Position numbers and translations under genes: made by a program. The notes under the pieces were generated by a model that made no database searches, had not been told where the DNA came from, and was given only the letters and a program-made list of their open reading frames with translations. This document shows positions 1-7,492 of a stretch of 31,186 bases of DNA, piece after piece (the stretch's first letter is position 1; each line of letters opens with the position of its first letter). The stretch spans positions 1-31,186 of the forward strand of contig JBHGUR010000107.1 of NCBI GenBank assembly GCA_048976805.1. The letters run 5' to 3'. This DNA is from Ectobacillus sp048976805. GTDB taxonomy: Bacteria > Bacillota > Bacilli > Bacillales > Bacillaceae_G.

Positions 1-215
<215 letters not shown>

Positions 216-279
216 AGTGTTTGTCTTGCTCATAAATAAAAATTGACGTTTTGTGTTTTGTTTAATTTTCAAAGAACTT

Positions 280-355
280 TGGTGGAGCCTAGCGGGTTCG
301 AACCGCTGACCTCCTGCGTGCAAAGCAGGCGCTCTCCCAGCTGAGCTAAGGCCCC
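280..355 (-). tRNA. tRNA-Ala (anticodon TGC)
   Basis: Complete 76-nt cloverleaf with encoded CCA. The acceptor GGGGCCT pairs with AGGCTCC (one G-U), the anticodon loop is CTTTGCACG, and GGTTCGAACC forms the T arm. It is the tRNA nearest to 16S. Confidence 0.96.
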
Positions 356-360
356 ACATA

Positions 361-434
361 TCGGGAAGACAGGATTCGAACCTGCGACCCCCTGGTCCCA
401 AACCAGGTGCTCTACCAAGCTGAGCCACTTCCCG
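361..434 (-). tRNA. tRNA-Pro (anticodon TGG)
   Basis: 74-nt cloverleaf whose acceptor CGGGAAG pairs with CTTCCCG and whose anticodon loop reads TTTGGGA. No CCA is encoded, so CCA must be added by the nucleotidyltransferase. Confidence 0.95.
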
Positions 435-440
435 TAAAAG

Positions 441-514
441 CGCGCCCGAGAGGACTCGAACCCCTAACCTTTTGATCCGTAGTCAAACGCTCTATCCAAT
501 TGAGCTACGGGCGC
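441..514 (-). tRNA. tRNA-Arg (anticodon ACG)
   Basis: 74-nt cloverleaf. The acceptor GCGCCCG pairs with CGGGCGC, the discriminator is G, and the anticodon loop is CTACGGA. ACG is the arginine anticodon expected to be read as inosine-CG after TadA editing. No CCA is encoded. Confidence 0.95.
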
Positions 515-519
515 ATATA

Positions 520-605
520 TGCCGAGGACCGGAATCGAACCGGTACGGTAGTCACCTACCGCAGGATTTTAAGTCCTGTGCGTCTGCCAGTTCCGCCACC
601 CCGGC
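520..605 (-). tRNA. tRNA-Leu (anticodon TAA)
   Basis: 86-nt class II tRNA with a long variable arm (GGTAGGTGACTACC). The acceptor GCCGGGG pairs with CCTCGGC (one G-U) and the anticodon loop is CTTAAAA. No CCA is encoded. Confidence 0.95.
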
Positions 606-606
606 A

Positions 607-681
607 TGGAGCGGAAGACGGGATTCGAACCCGCGACCCCAACCTTGGCAAGGTTGTATTCTACCACTGAACTACTTCCGC
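607..681 (-). tRNA. tRNA-Gly (anticodon GCC)
   Basis: 75-nt cloverleaf with encoded CCA. The acceptor GCGGAAG pairs with CTTCCGC and the anticodon loop is TTGCCAA. One base separates it from the downstream tRNA-Leu. Confidence 0.96.
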
Positions 682-690
682 AAATAATAC

Positions 691-774
691 TGGTGCGGGT
701 GAAGGGACTCGAACCCCCACGCCAAAGGCGCCAGATCCTAAGTCTGGTGCGTCTGCCAATTCCGCCACACCCGC
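691..774 (-). tRNA. tRNA-Leu (anticodon TAG)
   Basis: 84-nt class II tRNA with encoded CCA and a variable arm CGCCTTTGGCG. The acceptor GCGGGTG pairs with CACCCGC and the anticodon loop is CTTAGGA. Confidence 0.95.
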
Positions 775-780
775 AAAATG

Positions 781-853
781 TGAGCCATGAAGGACTCGAA
801 CCTTCGACCCTCTGATTAAAAGTCAGATGCTCTACCGACTGAGCTAATGGCTC
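781..853 (-). tRNA. tRNA-Lys (anticodon TTT)
   Basis: 73-nt cloverleaf in which the acceptor GAGCCAT pairs with ATGGCTC and the anticodon loop is CTTTTAA. No CCA is encoded. Confidence 0.95.
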
Positions 854-858
854 ATATA

Positions 859-933
859 TGGCTGGGCTAGCTGGATTCGAACCAACGAATGACGGAGTCA
901 AAGTCCGTTGCCTTACCGCTTGGCTATAGCCCA
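859..933 (-). tRNA. tRNA-Gln (anticodon TTG)
   Basis: 75-nt cloverleaf with encoded CCA. The acceptor TGGGCTA pairs with TAGCCCA and the anticodon loop is CTTTGAC. It is the first tRNA after a 224-nt break in the cluster that contains a terminator-like hairpin. Confidence 0.95.
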
Positions 934-1124
934 ATGAAGAAACTTCTTGAAATACACCCTTGAATTTACTATTTAAATACACGCCACAAGATGATTTTCG
1001 TTCACTTCAGCTTTACTTCTCTGATTTTCTTCATAGTAGTAAAGAAAAATCATCGACAACATCTTCGTATATCATTTCATCACTCTTCACAAGCGACAAA
1101 ATCCAATATATCATATAAACCCAC

Positions 1125-1152
1125 AAAAAACAACTGCTGATATTTAGCAGTT
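1125..1152 (-). terminator. Terminator-like hairpin inside the tRNA cluster
   Basis: Read on the minus strand, AACTGCT and AGCAGTT form a 7-bp stem with a 7-nt loop, followed by GTTTTTT. It lies just downstream of tRNA-Asp. A weak promoter candidate (TTGTTT, 17 bp, TATATT at 1105-1133) overlaps the T tract. The cluster may therefore consist of two transcription units, or the hairpin may be only partly effective. Confidence 0.6.
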
Positions 1153-1157
1153 TAAAG

Positions 1158-1233
1158 TGGCGGTCCCGACGGGGATCGAACCCGCGATCTCCTGCGTGAC
1201 AGGCAGGCATGTTAACCACTACACCACGGAACC
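1158..1233 (-). tRNA. tRNA-Asp (anticodon GTC)
   Basis: 76-nt cloverleaf with encoded CCA. The acceptor GGTTCCG pairs with CGGGACC (one G-U), and the anticodon loop is CTGTCAC. Confidence 0.96.
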
Positions 1234-1239
1234 AAAATA

Positions 1240-1315
1240 TGGTGGAGGATGACGGGCTCGAACCGCCGACCCCCTGCTTGTAAGGCAGGTGCTCTCCCAG
1301 CTGAGCTAATCCTCC
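1240..1315 (-). tRNA. tRNA-Val (anticodon TAC)
   Basis: 76-nt cloverleaf with encoded CCA. The acceptor GGAGGAT pairs with ATCCTCC and the anticodon loop is CTTACAA. Confidence 0.96.
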
Positions 1316-1324
1316 ATATAAAAA

Positions 1325-1396
1325 TGACCCGTACGGGATTCGAACCCGTGTTACCGCCGTGAAAGGGCGGTGTCTTAACCACTTGACCAACGGGCC
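1325..1396 (-). tRNA. tRNA-Glu (anticodon TTC)
   Basis: 72-nt cloverleaf. The acceptor GGCCCGT pairs with ACGGGTC (one G-U) and the anticodon loop is CTTTCAC. No CCA is encoded. Confidence 0.95.
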
Positions 1397-1397
1397 A

Positions 1398-1489
1398 TGG
1401 CAGAGAAGAAGGGATTCGAACCCTCGCGCCGCGATATGCGACCTACTCCCTTAGCAGGGGAGCCCCTTGAGCCACTTGGGTACTTCTCT
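1398..1489 (-). tRNA. tRNA-Ser (anticodon GCT)
   Basis: 92-nt class II tRNA with a long variable arm and encoded CCA. The acceptor AGAGAAG pairs with CTTCTCT, which sets the 5' base at 1489. The anticodon loop is CTGCTAA. Confidence 0.95.
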
Positions 1490-1492
1490 ATA

Positions 1493-1567
1493 TGGCTCCG
1501 CAGGTAGGACTCGAACCTACGACCGATCGGTTAACAGCCGATTGCTCTACCACTGAGCTACTGCAGA
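1493..1567 (-). tRNA. tRNA-Asn (anticodon GTT)
   Basis: 75-nt cloverleaf with encoded CCA. The acceptor TCTGCAG pairs with CTGCGGA, with a G-U at the third pair. The anticodon loop is CTGTTAA. It is the first intact tRNA downstream of the cluster promoters. Confidence 0.95.
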
Positions 1568-1716
1568 ATATCAATAGTTATTACCTAAACAAGCATGTTA
1601 TAGACATATTAATAATAGAAGCATATTCAAGGAAGCATTGCGCCCTTGCCTCAGAATAGTTATTCAAGCAACGGCTTGGTAAGTACAACTTGCAGCCTAT
1701 TCATAGAAACTATACT

Positions 1717-1746
1717 CGTTGCTCTACCGCTGTGCTACCTTAGAAT
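1717..1746 (-). pseudogene. tRNA 5'-half remnant
   Basis: The minus strand reads TCTAAGGTAGCACAGCGGTAGAGCA, which keeps the D-arm pattern GTAGCNCAGNGGTAGAGCA of the neighbouring tRNA-Asn. It then continues into AT-rich sequence with no anticodon or T arm. It lies between the proximal promoter and tRNA-Asn. The likely origin is deletion or decay of one more tRNA gene of the cluster. Confidence 0.6.
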
Positions 1747-1763
1747 AACGTAAGACTTATTAT

Positions 1764-1792
1764 ATTTTACAAAAGCTTACATAACAAGTCAA
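1764..1792 (-). promoter_or_regulatory. Proximal sigma-A promoter of the tRNA-rRNA operon
   Basis: On the minus strand a -35 box TTGACT (1787-1792) is separated by exactly 17 bp from a -10 box TAAAAT (1764-1769). It lies about 200 nt upstream of tRNA-Asn and is the downstream member of a tandem pair, as is usual for Bacillus rrn operons. Confidence 0.75.
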
Positions 1793-1835
1793 CTGCTTCT
1801 CATTATTTTCGGTGCCATCAACGTGACACGTTTAT

Positions 1836-1864
1836 AATATACTGGAATGTCGGTTAAGTGTCAA
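1836..1864 (-). promoter_or_regulatory. Distal sigma-A promoter of the tRNA-rRNA operon
   Basis: On the minus strand a consensus -35 TTGACA (1859-1864) is followed after 17 bp by -10 TATATT (1836-1841). The -35 hexamer lies within the last codons of the SprT-like gene, so the rRNA promoter and the protein 3' end share sequence. Confidence 0.75.
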
Positions 1865-2327
1865 GACGTTTTTTAACTTCCATTAACTCCCCGCGGCATC
1901 TGCCACAAACATAACAATTTACATCCATCTTGCGCTTTCTTGTATATTCATAAAAGCAGCCTGTGCATTTATAAATGTATTGTACTTGGCTTTTTTTCTT
2001 TCTTGCTCCCGGAATTGCCTTGCAAAACCGCGGCGCATTTACTTGTTTTAATAATGTGCGAAAATCTTTATCTCTGTGCTTATATCCCTTTCCCTCTAAG
2101 TGAAGATGGTAATGGCAGAGCTCATGCTTAATAATATCTATCAATGCCTCTTTGCCAAATGTTTCGTAATAATGCTCATTCAATTCAATATTGTGGTTTT
2201 TAAGCAAGTAGCGCCCGCCCGTTGTCCGAAGGCGTCTATTGAACAGCGCCTTATGCCGAAACGGTTTCTTAAAACTCTCGAGCGAGACTTGTTCCACAAG
2301 CCTTTGTAATTCCGTTCCATTCACCAT
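1854..2327 (-). CDS. ydcK: SprT-like zinc-binding protein (YdcK family)
   Basis: A 157-residue SprT-like protein. The metalloprotease-type motif HELCHYH (His68, Glu69, His72) is followed by a C-terminal zinc ribbon with CTGC and CYVCGRC pairs near residues 125-150. Family members are small putative metalloproteases, and the substrate here is unknown. The start is set by GGGAGG 4-5 nt before an ATG at 2327; an adjacent GTG (2324) has comparable spacing, and an upstream ATG has no Shine-Dalgarno. The gene sits between tex/cmpA and the rRNA cluster, as in other Bacillus genomes. Its stop-proximal codons contain the -35 box of the rRNA operon promoter. Confidence 0.9.
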   Translation of the reverse strand: MVNGTELQRLVEQVSLESFKKPFRHKALFNRRLRTTGGRYLLKNHNIELNEHYYETFGKEALIDIIKHELCHYHLHLEGKGYKHRDKDFRTLLKQVNAPRFCKAIPGARKKKSQVQYIYKCTGCFYEYTRKRKMDVNCYVCGRCRGELMEVKKRLDT

Positions 2328-2423
2328 AATTCCTCCCGCATAAAAAAAATGCACACTTCAGTTCTACCTGCTGCATACACTGTACATATACCCATCCTAT
2401 CACCTAATAAGGAGGGATTTTTC

Positions 2424-2531
2424 ATGCCGACATGGCTACAAAAGCAAATACGCCGTGCATATTATGAAAAAAACCGATATCAAATTAAACTGTTAAATGA
2501 GTGTTGGTTTTTTTATAAAAAGCAGTTATAG
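2424..2531 (+). CDS. cmpA: Cortex morphogenetic protein CmpA
   Basis: A 35-residue protein starting MPTWLQKQIRRAYYEK and containing the segment YQIKLLNECWFFYKK, which matches the small Bacillus spore protein CmpA. In B. subtilis CmpA works with the ClpXP adaptor system that removes SpoIVA from sporangia with defective coats and so gates cortex assembly (family knowledge). The start follows AAGGAGGGATTTTTC, an excellent Shine-Dalgarno at normal spacing. An in-frame extension to 2349 has no ribosome site and is not supported. It is divergent from the SprT-like gene, as expected for this locus. Confidence 0.88.
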   Translation: MPTWLQKQIRRAYYEKNRYQIKLLNECWFFYKKQL

Positions 2532-2564
2532 GCATAACAATATCGTTTTTTCTATTTTTAATAA

Positions 2565-2657
2565 GGCTCTGTTAAACTTGATTGTTGTTTTTCCACTACA
2601 GGCGGGGCTGCTTTTCCCGCTGAAGTCGCCGCCTTTCGTTCCAAATCAACATTAGCC
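2565..2657. repeat. Miniature element family A, copy 1 (internally deleted)
   Basis: It starts GGCTCTGTTAAACTTGATTG and ends with the family sequence ...CAACATTAGCC. TTTAATAA flanks both sides (2557-2564 and 2658-2665). The terminal TTTAACAGAGCC is missing, consistent with a 12-nt deletion between the TTTAA of the element end and the TTTAA of the target duplication. It lacks about 20 internal nt compared with copies 2 and 3. It lies between cmpA and tex, which converge here. Confidence 0.8.
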
Positions 2658-2663
2658 TTTAAT

Positions 2664-2697
2664 AAAAGGGAGTGTCTGCTGGCATCCACTCCCTTTT
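2664..2697. terminator. Bidirectional terminator between cmpA and tex
   Basis: AAAAGGGAGTG and CACTCCCTTTT form an 11-bp perfect stem with a 12-nt loop. On the minus strand the tail continues TTTTATTAAA, so it is the natural end of the tex transcript. It can also stop cmpA transcription on the plus strand. Confidence 0.8.
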
Positions 2698-2703
2698 CCA
2701 TCG

Positions 2704-4884
2704 TTAACCTTCTACCGGAAGCATAGATAATGAAATGCGCCCCTTCTTCACATCTACACTATCTACCCACACCTTCACAATTTGCCCAACGGAAACAACG
2801 TCCAGCGGGTGCCTCACAAAACCGCTGCTCAGCTTCGAAATATGAACAAGTCCATCCTGCTTTACACCAATGTCAACAAACGCCCCAAAATCCACCACAT
2901 TCCTTACGGTTCCTTCAAGTTCCATTCCCCTTTTTAAATCTTCCATCTTCAATACATCCTTTTTCAAAAGAGGCTTAGGGAGTTCATCCCGCAAATCGCG
3001 CTCCGGCCGAATTAAAGCATCTATAATGTCGCGCAAGGTCGGTTCGCCAATCTTTGTTTCTTCGGATAAAAGAGCTACATCAACCGCTTCCAATTTGCGT
3101 TTTAATTCATCCGTCCCTATGCTATCTGCAGAAAAGCCGAGCTGCCTTAACATGTTCTCTACATCCTTGTAGCGCTCCGGATGGATGCCTGTCCGGTCCA
3201 AAGGATTCGTTCCTTCTAGCACACGTAAAAATCCGATACACTGTTCATACGTCTTTGCCCCTAGACGGGGAATGCTTTTTAATTGGGCGCGGCTTACAAA
3301 ACGCCCCCCCTCTTCCCGTTGCTTCACAATGTTTTTCGCCACTGTTTTTGATAAGCCTGATACATATTGCAAAAGGGAAACAGACGCTGTATTTACATTC
3401 ACGCCGACTTGGTTAACCGCCGTCTCTACGACAAATGTTAACGACTCATTTAAACGTTTTTGCGATACGTCATGCTGGTATTGCCCAACTCCTACAGACT
3501 TCGGGTCAATCTTCACTAGTTCAGCTAACGGGTCTTGCAGACGGCGCGCAATAGAAACTGCGCTTCTTTCTTCCACTTGCAAATCTGGGAATTCTTCACG
3601 TGCAAGTTCAGAAGCAGAGTACACACTGGCGCCTGCTTCATTTACGATAATGTAAGAAATATCTCCTTCTATTACTTTTAAAATATCCGCTACGAATTGT
3701 TCTGTTTCCCGGGAGGCTGTTCCATTTCCGATAGCCACTACCTCTATATTGTAGTCCTTTAAAATAGAGATGAATTTTTGCTTTGCCTCCTCCGGCTTAG
3801 CTTTGGGCGGATGCGGATAAATAACATCAATATGGAGAACCTTGCCCGTTTCATCGACTGCCGCTAGCTTGCAGCCCGTCCGATAAGCAGGGTCTACCCC
3901 AAGAACGGCTTTCCCTTTCATCGGCGGTTGCAGCAATAGGTTCCGCAAGTTTTCCGAGAAAATATGGATCGCTTGCTCCTCCGCCTTTTCTGTTAATTCT
4001 TTGCGAATTTCACGTTCAATTGAAGGCTGGATAAGCCTCTTATATCCATCCTCAATCGCAGCCGATACATAGGGCGCTGTTGCAGACGCAGAAAATTTAA
4101 TAATACGTTTACTTAAGTAATGTAAAATTTCTTCAATCGGCGGAGCGATTGAAACTCTCAATATATCTTCCTTCTCTCCCCGGTTCATCGCCAAAATGCG
4201 GTGGGGCACCGCCTTTTGAACCGGCTCCTGGTACTCATAATACATTTCATATACGCGCTTTTCGTCTTTCTCTTCCTCTTTCACCGCAGCTGATAATATG
4301 CCTTTTCGGAATGTAATATCGCGAATCCACTTGCGGTAAGAAGCCTCATCGGAAATCTGCTCGGCAAGGATATCCTTCGCCCCCTGCAGCGCCTCCTCTT
4401 CTGACATTACCCCGTTTTCGGGATTGATAAATAACTTCGCTTTCGCCATTACATCCGCAGCTTTCGGAAAAGCCGAGAGCCATTGTGCCAGAGGCTCCAA
4501 TCCCTTTTCCTTAGCCACCGTCGCTTTCGTTCTCCGTTTTTCCTTATAAGGCCGATACAAGTCTTCTACTTCCTGCAGCTTAGAAGCACCCGCGATTTTA
4601 GAGCGCAAGTCTTCTGTCAGCTTTCCTTTTTCCTCAATCAGGCGAAGAACCTCTTCCTTTCGCCCCTCAAGGTTTAATGCATACTGCCATTTTTCCAAAA
4701 TGGCGCGAATTTGCACCTCATCAAGGGAACCGGTCATTTCTTTGCGGTAACGTGCAATAAACGGCACCGTATTTCCTTCCTCTGTCAGTTGGATTACATT
4801 CTGTACCTGCTTTTTAGATAAACCTAAATCTTTCGTTATCTCTGCTACTAAACTTCCCCGCTTCTCTTCTGCTTGCGCTTGCAT
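2704..4884 (-). CDS. tex: Tex family S1-domain nucleic-acid-binding protein
   Basis: A 726-residue Tex (YdcI/YhgF) protein. It has an N-terminal helical region, a YqgF/RNase H-like domain (GVDPAYRTGCKLAAVD near residue 330), helix-hairpin-helix repeats (around QLKSIPRLGAKTYEQCIGFL) and a C-terminal S1 domain (roughly 650-720: GMELEGTVRNVVDFGAFVDIG). Tex proteins bind RNA and are linked to transcription and translation processes; the exact role is unsettled. The start at 4884 is chosen because AAGGAGG lies 7 nt upstream. The ATG at 4890 overlaps that ribosome site, and a still longer frame has none. It is downstream of and co-oriented with ndoA. Confidence 0.95.
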   Translation of the reverse strand: MQAQAEEKRGSLVAEITKDLGLSKKQVQNVIQLTEEGNTVPFIARYRKEMTGSLDEVQIRAILEKWQYALNLEGRKEEVLRLIEEKGKLTEDLRSKIAGASKLQEVEDLYRPYKEKRRTKATVAKEKGLEPLAQWLSAFPKAADVMAKAKLFINPENGVMSEEEALQGAKDILAEQISDEASYRKWIRDITFRKGILSAAVKEEEKDEKRVYEMYYEYQEPVQKAVPHRILAMNRGEKEDILRVSIAPPIEEILHYLSKRIIKFSASATAPYVSAAIEDGYKRLIQPSIEREIRKELTEKAEEQAIHIFSENLRNLLLQPPMKGKAVLGVDPAYRTGCKLAAVDETGKVLHIDVIYPHPPKAKPEEAKQKFISILKDYNIEVVAIGNGTASRETEQFVADILKVIEGDISYIIVNEAGASVYSASELAREEFPDLQVEERSAVSIARRLQDPLAELVKIDPKSVGVGQYQHDVSQKRLNESLTFVVETAVNQVGVNVNTASVSLLQYVSGLSKTVAKNIVKQREEGGRFVSRAQLKSIPRLGAKTYEQCIGFLRVLEGTNPLDRTGIHPERYKDVENMLRQLGFSADSIGTDELKRKLEAVDVALLSEETKIGEPTLRDIIDALIRPERDLRDELPKPLLKKDVLKMEDLKRGMELEGTVRNVVDFGAFVDIGVKQDGLVHISKLSSGFVRHPLDVVSVGQIVKVWVDSVDVKKGRISLSMLPVEG

Positions 4885-4926
4885 ATACATCCTCCTTAAC
4901 TTAACGTCCCTGCTTGCTATAATGCA

Positions 4927-4950
4927 ATTTTGGCTCATTCGCGCCAAAAT
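4927..4950. other. Perfect 8-bp hairpin upstream of tex
   Basis: ATTTTGGC and GCCAAAAT form a perfect inverted repeat with an 8-nt loop, 43 nt upstream of the tex start. No T tract follows on either strand, so it is not an intrinsic terminator. It could be an operator or an mRNA leader structure; its role is unknown. Confidence 0.5.
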
Positions 4951-4977
4951 CATCATTGTCCTTTAGCGCAGCCTAAT

Positions 4978-5005
4978 AAAAAAAGCTGCCCTAAATAGAG
5001 CAACT
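4978..5005 (-). terminator. Terminator after ndoA
   Basis: On the minus strand AGTTGCTCT and AGGGCAGCT form a 9-bp stem (two G-U pairs) with an ATTT loop, followed by TTTTTTT. It lies 12 nt past the ndoA stop and separates ndoAI-ndoA from tex. Confidence 0.8.
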
Positions 5006-5016
5006 TCAACGAAGAT

Positions 5017-5367
5017 TCAAAAGTCTATAAGTCCCAAACTAATCTGCAGAGCTTCGTCTACCCGACCCATCATTCCGTCGTCTAAATGAGTGATTTTGTC
5101 CGTTAGGCGCTGCTTATCAATTGTGCGAATTTGTTCCAGCAAGATAACAGAATCCCGCTCAAATCCGTACTTTTTCGCATTGATTTCCACGTGTGTGGGC
5201 AACTTGGCTTTTTGAATTTGTGCAGTAATGGCTGCTACAATGACAGTAGGACTAAACCGGTTTCCGATGTCGTTTTGGATAACAAGAACAGGACGAACCC
5301 CGCCTTGCTCAGAACCAACAACTGGGGAAAGGTCTGCGAAATATACATCGCCGCGCTTTACAATCAA
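5017..5367 (-). CDS. ndoA: mRNA interferase EndoA (MazF-type toxin)
   Basis: A 116-residue MazF/PemK-fold toxin of exactly the B. subtilis EndoA length. Family signatures are IVKRGDVYFADLSPV at the N-terminus (the loop that contacts RNA), GGVRPVLVIQND, and TVIVAAITAQI. EndoA cleaves single-stranded RNA at UACAU in B. subtilis (family knowledge). The gene follows the antitoxin gene by 4 nt on the same transcript, the standard antitoxin-first order, and a terminator follows it. No truncation or change in a key position is apparent. Confidence 0.96.
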   Translation of the reverse strand: MIVKRGDVYFADLSPVVGSEQGGVRPVLVIQNDIGNRFSPTVIVAAITAQIQKAKLPTHVEINAKKYGFERDSVILLEQIRTIDKQRLTDKITHLDDGMMGRVDEALQISLGLIDF

Positions 5368-5371
5368 AGGA

Positions 5372-5659
5372 TTACCCCCCGCTAACTAAGCGTTCTACCG
5401 TATGAGCTGCTTCATACTCCGCCAGAAACGATTCAGAGGCAATGCTAAGGTTAATTTCTCCCATTTCTATATATCCACGTCTCATGGACTCATGTTGATA
5501 GCGCTTCTTCGTTTTATGTTGGCGCAAAAACATTTTTGTTGCTTCACAAATGAGTTCATTTCGATTGCAATTCTCTTGTTTTCCGATTCCATCTAATTCT
5601 GTCACCAATTGTTTCGGCAAACGAATAACAATTTCTGTCGTTATACTTGATTCGGACAC
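5372..5659 (-). CDS. ndoAI: Antitoxin EndoAI (MazE/RHH type)
   Basis: A 95-residue ribbon-helix-helix antitoxin. The N-terminal strand TTEIVIRLPKQLVTELD and the following helices form the DNA-binding dimer. The acidic C-terminal tail (about 60-90) is the part expected to bind and block EndoA. The start is GTG, preceded by GGTGGAGGTG at good spacing; no ATG is available. It is transcribed with ndoA downstream of alr. A -10 box TATAAT lies 34-39 nt upstream of the start (5693-5698) but has no convincing -35, so the pair may have its own weak promoter in addition to read-through from alr. Confidence 0.94.
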   Translation of the reverse strand: MSESSITTEIVIRLPKQLVTELDGIGKQENCNRNELICEATKMFLRQHKTKKRYQHESMRRGYIEMGEINLSIASESFLAEYEAAHTVERLVSGG

Positions 5660-6003
5660 AAAGATACACCTCCACCATCAACTACACACACGATTATATA
5701 TTTACACCTATTTTCATAATACCATTGTATGGACTATGTTGCAAAGACTTCCTAACTCCTTGTTTATGTTTTCCAACAGAAAAATAAAACATTCAATCTT
5801 TTTATATTTTATTTCACATAAATGGAAGGCAGGAAATTCGATAGTATATAAAATAAAAACCTTTCTTTTTACACGGCAACGCATTTGCTCATGTACATGT
5901 AAAGAAAACGAAAAGGGAAAGCAACTTTGAATTACCTTTTGTTTCTCTTAGCTGAAATTTATATATTCAAATAACAAACCAGATCTATAGTAGGTATTTT
6001 CCC
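5660..6003. other. AT-rich intergenic region between alr and ndoAI
   Basis: The region contains the ndoAI ribosome site and a possible -10 box TATAAT at 5693-5698 (minus strand). The rest is AT-rich with no ORF showing recognisable protein features and no clear terminator for alr. Confidence 0.5.
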
Positions 6004-7173
6004 TTATCTTACATTTAATAAATTCACGATTTCAACCGCTTTACCGCCCTTTAAGAATACACGGGGTACGCGGAAGTTTACCATACAAGTGATTTCATAG
6101 TTAATTGTTTGCAAGTACGCTGCCACATCATCGACACTAACCTTTTCGCTTCCCTGTCTGCCAATTAGTGTGACTTTTGTGCCTATAGGCATTCTATATG
6201 GAAGGCGAACCATGAGCTGATCCATGCAAATGCGCCCAACAATTGGAACACGCCTTCCCTCGGCAAGCACTTCAAACCCTTGCAGCTTTCGAATCCAACC
6301 ATCAGCGTACCCAATCGGCACTGTAGCAATCCATTCCTTTTCCTGCGCTTTATAGGTAGCCCCGTAGCTAATGCTTTCCCCTTCTTCAATTTGCTTCACA
6401 TGGATAATTTTACTATGGAGAGAAAAAGCCTCATGAAGCCGATAAGGAAGAAGATGATTTATTTCAGGAGACGGTGTAAGGCCATACATGGCAATGCCAA
6501 TCCGCACCGCGTTAAATACGCGATCTTTAAAGCGAAGGCTGGCTGCGCTATTGGCACAGTGAATGAGATCGGGATAAATGTTCAATTCCCTCAGCCATTC
6601 CAGCTGTTCTAAAAACTTGCTATACTGCTGTTCAAAGTATGCTTTGTCCAATTCATCCGCTGTCGCAAAATGAGTGAATGCTCCTTCCAGAATAAAAAAC
6701 GGAGCATCCTGCAAAAGAGCGGCACATGCTTTCAATTCTTCCTTCATGCGGATTCCAACCCTGCCCATTCCGCTGTCAAATTTAAAATGAAAACGCAAAG
6801 GCCGGGAAGAATTCCACACTTGCTTCGCCTGCTCTAACCATTCGCCCTGAAATACTGTTAACGTAATATCGTGCTCGGCAGCAACATTTGCATCTTGAGG
6901 GCGGCTTGCCCCAAGCACTAAAATAGGAGCCGTAATCCCCGCCTCACGCAGCGCGAGCGCCTCATCCAAAAAAGCGACCGCCAGGCGGCTCGCTCCCGCC
7001 TCTAGCGCTGTCCTTGCCACTGGAGCGCCCCCATGGCCATACGCGTTTGCTTTTACCACGGCAATCACTTCTGCGTCTTTTGGAATGTGAGACTTAGCGT
7101 TCTCTACGTTTTGATAAATAGCATCCAAGTCTACTTCTACCCATGTATCCCGGTAAAATAATGACTCTTTCAT
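6004..7173 (-). CDS. alr: Alanine racemase
   Basis: A 389-residue PLP-dependent alanine racemase that makes D-alanine for peptidoglycan. It has the N-terminal TIM barrel and C-terminal beta domain at full family length. The PLP lysine is Lys41 in AVVKANAYGHG. The second catalytic base, a tyrosine, lies in ISYGATY near residue 270, and the conserved GRICMDQLMV follows around 315. The ATG at 7173 has AAGGGAAGTG about 8 nt upstream. The order ydcC-alr-ndoAI-ndoA is the normal Bacillus one. The product feeds the D-Ala-D-Ala ligase encoded at 16081-17163. Confidence 0.97.
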   Translation of the reverse strand: MKESLFYRDTWVEVDLDAIYQNVENAKSHIPKDAEVIAVVKANAYGHGGAPVARTALEAGASRLAVAFLDEALALREAGITAPILVLGASRPQDANVAAEHDITLTVFQGEWLEQAKQVWNSSRPLRFHFKFDSGMGRVGIRMKEELKACAALLQDAPFFILEGAFTHFATADELDKAYFEQQYSKFLEQLEWLRELNIYPDLIHCANSAASLRFKDRVFNAVRIGIAMYGLTPSPEINHLLPYRLHEAFSLHSKIIHVKQIEEGESISYGATYKAQEKEWIATVPIGYADGWIRKLQGFEVLAEGRRVPIVGRICMDQLMVRLPYRMPIGTKVTLIGRQGSEKVSVDDVAAYLQTINYEITCMVNFRVPRVFLKGGKAVEIVNLLNVR

Positions 7174-7492
7174 TCAAAGAACACTTCCCTTATACGATAT
7201 GCACTGCTTATTCTAATATATTCACACTTTTTTGTTCCTAAACTCTATCCTTGATTATTGACCCGCGAACCGCAATTGTCAATGATATTGCAAAAACGCG
7301 TTCTAGATTAAGAAAAGCGCAGGGCCCCCGCCTATTGGCGACAAGCGTATGAGAAGCGCTGACAGAAGGCGCTTTTTTCCTTCTGAGGCAATTAGGCGAT
7401 GGCGCCCAGAGATAGACACTCATCTGGATTAAGATCCTATAACTATAAGAAAACCCTACCACAGACTAACTTCCCTTACACTTTATTCCTAA
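7174..7492. other. Gene-free region upstream of alr with an orphan hairpin
   Basis: No supported ORF. A short hairpin AAGCGC/GCGCTT (7354-7374) followed by TTTTTT faces the plus strand, although no plus-strand gene precedes it. The 18-nt string ending in TTTATTCCTAA (7475-7492) recurs at 19144-19161. The alr promoter must lie near 7180-7235 but is not obvious. Confidence 0.4.

Noticed and set aside
3054..3655. Overlapping plus-strand ORFs of 100-156 codons inside tex
   Set aside because: Antisense shadows of a conserved gene; no ribosome sites or recognisable domains.
7238..7462. 74-codon minus-strand ORF
   Set aside because: No ribosome site, overlaps a hairpin-rich repeat-like stretch, and shows no protein-like features.
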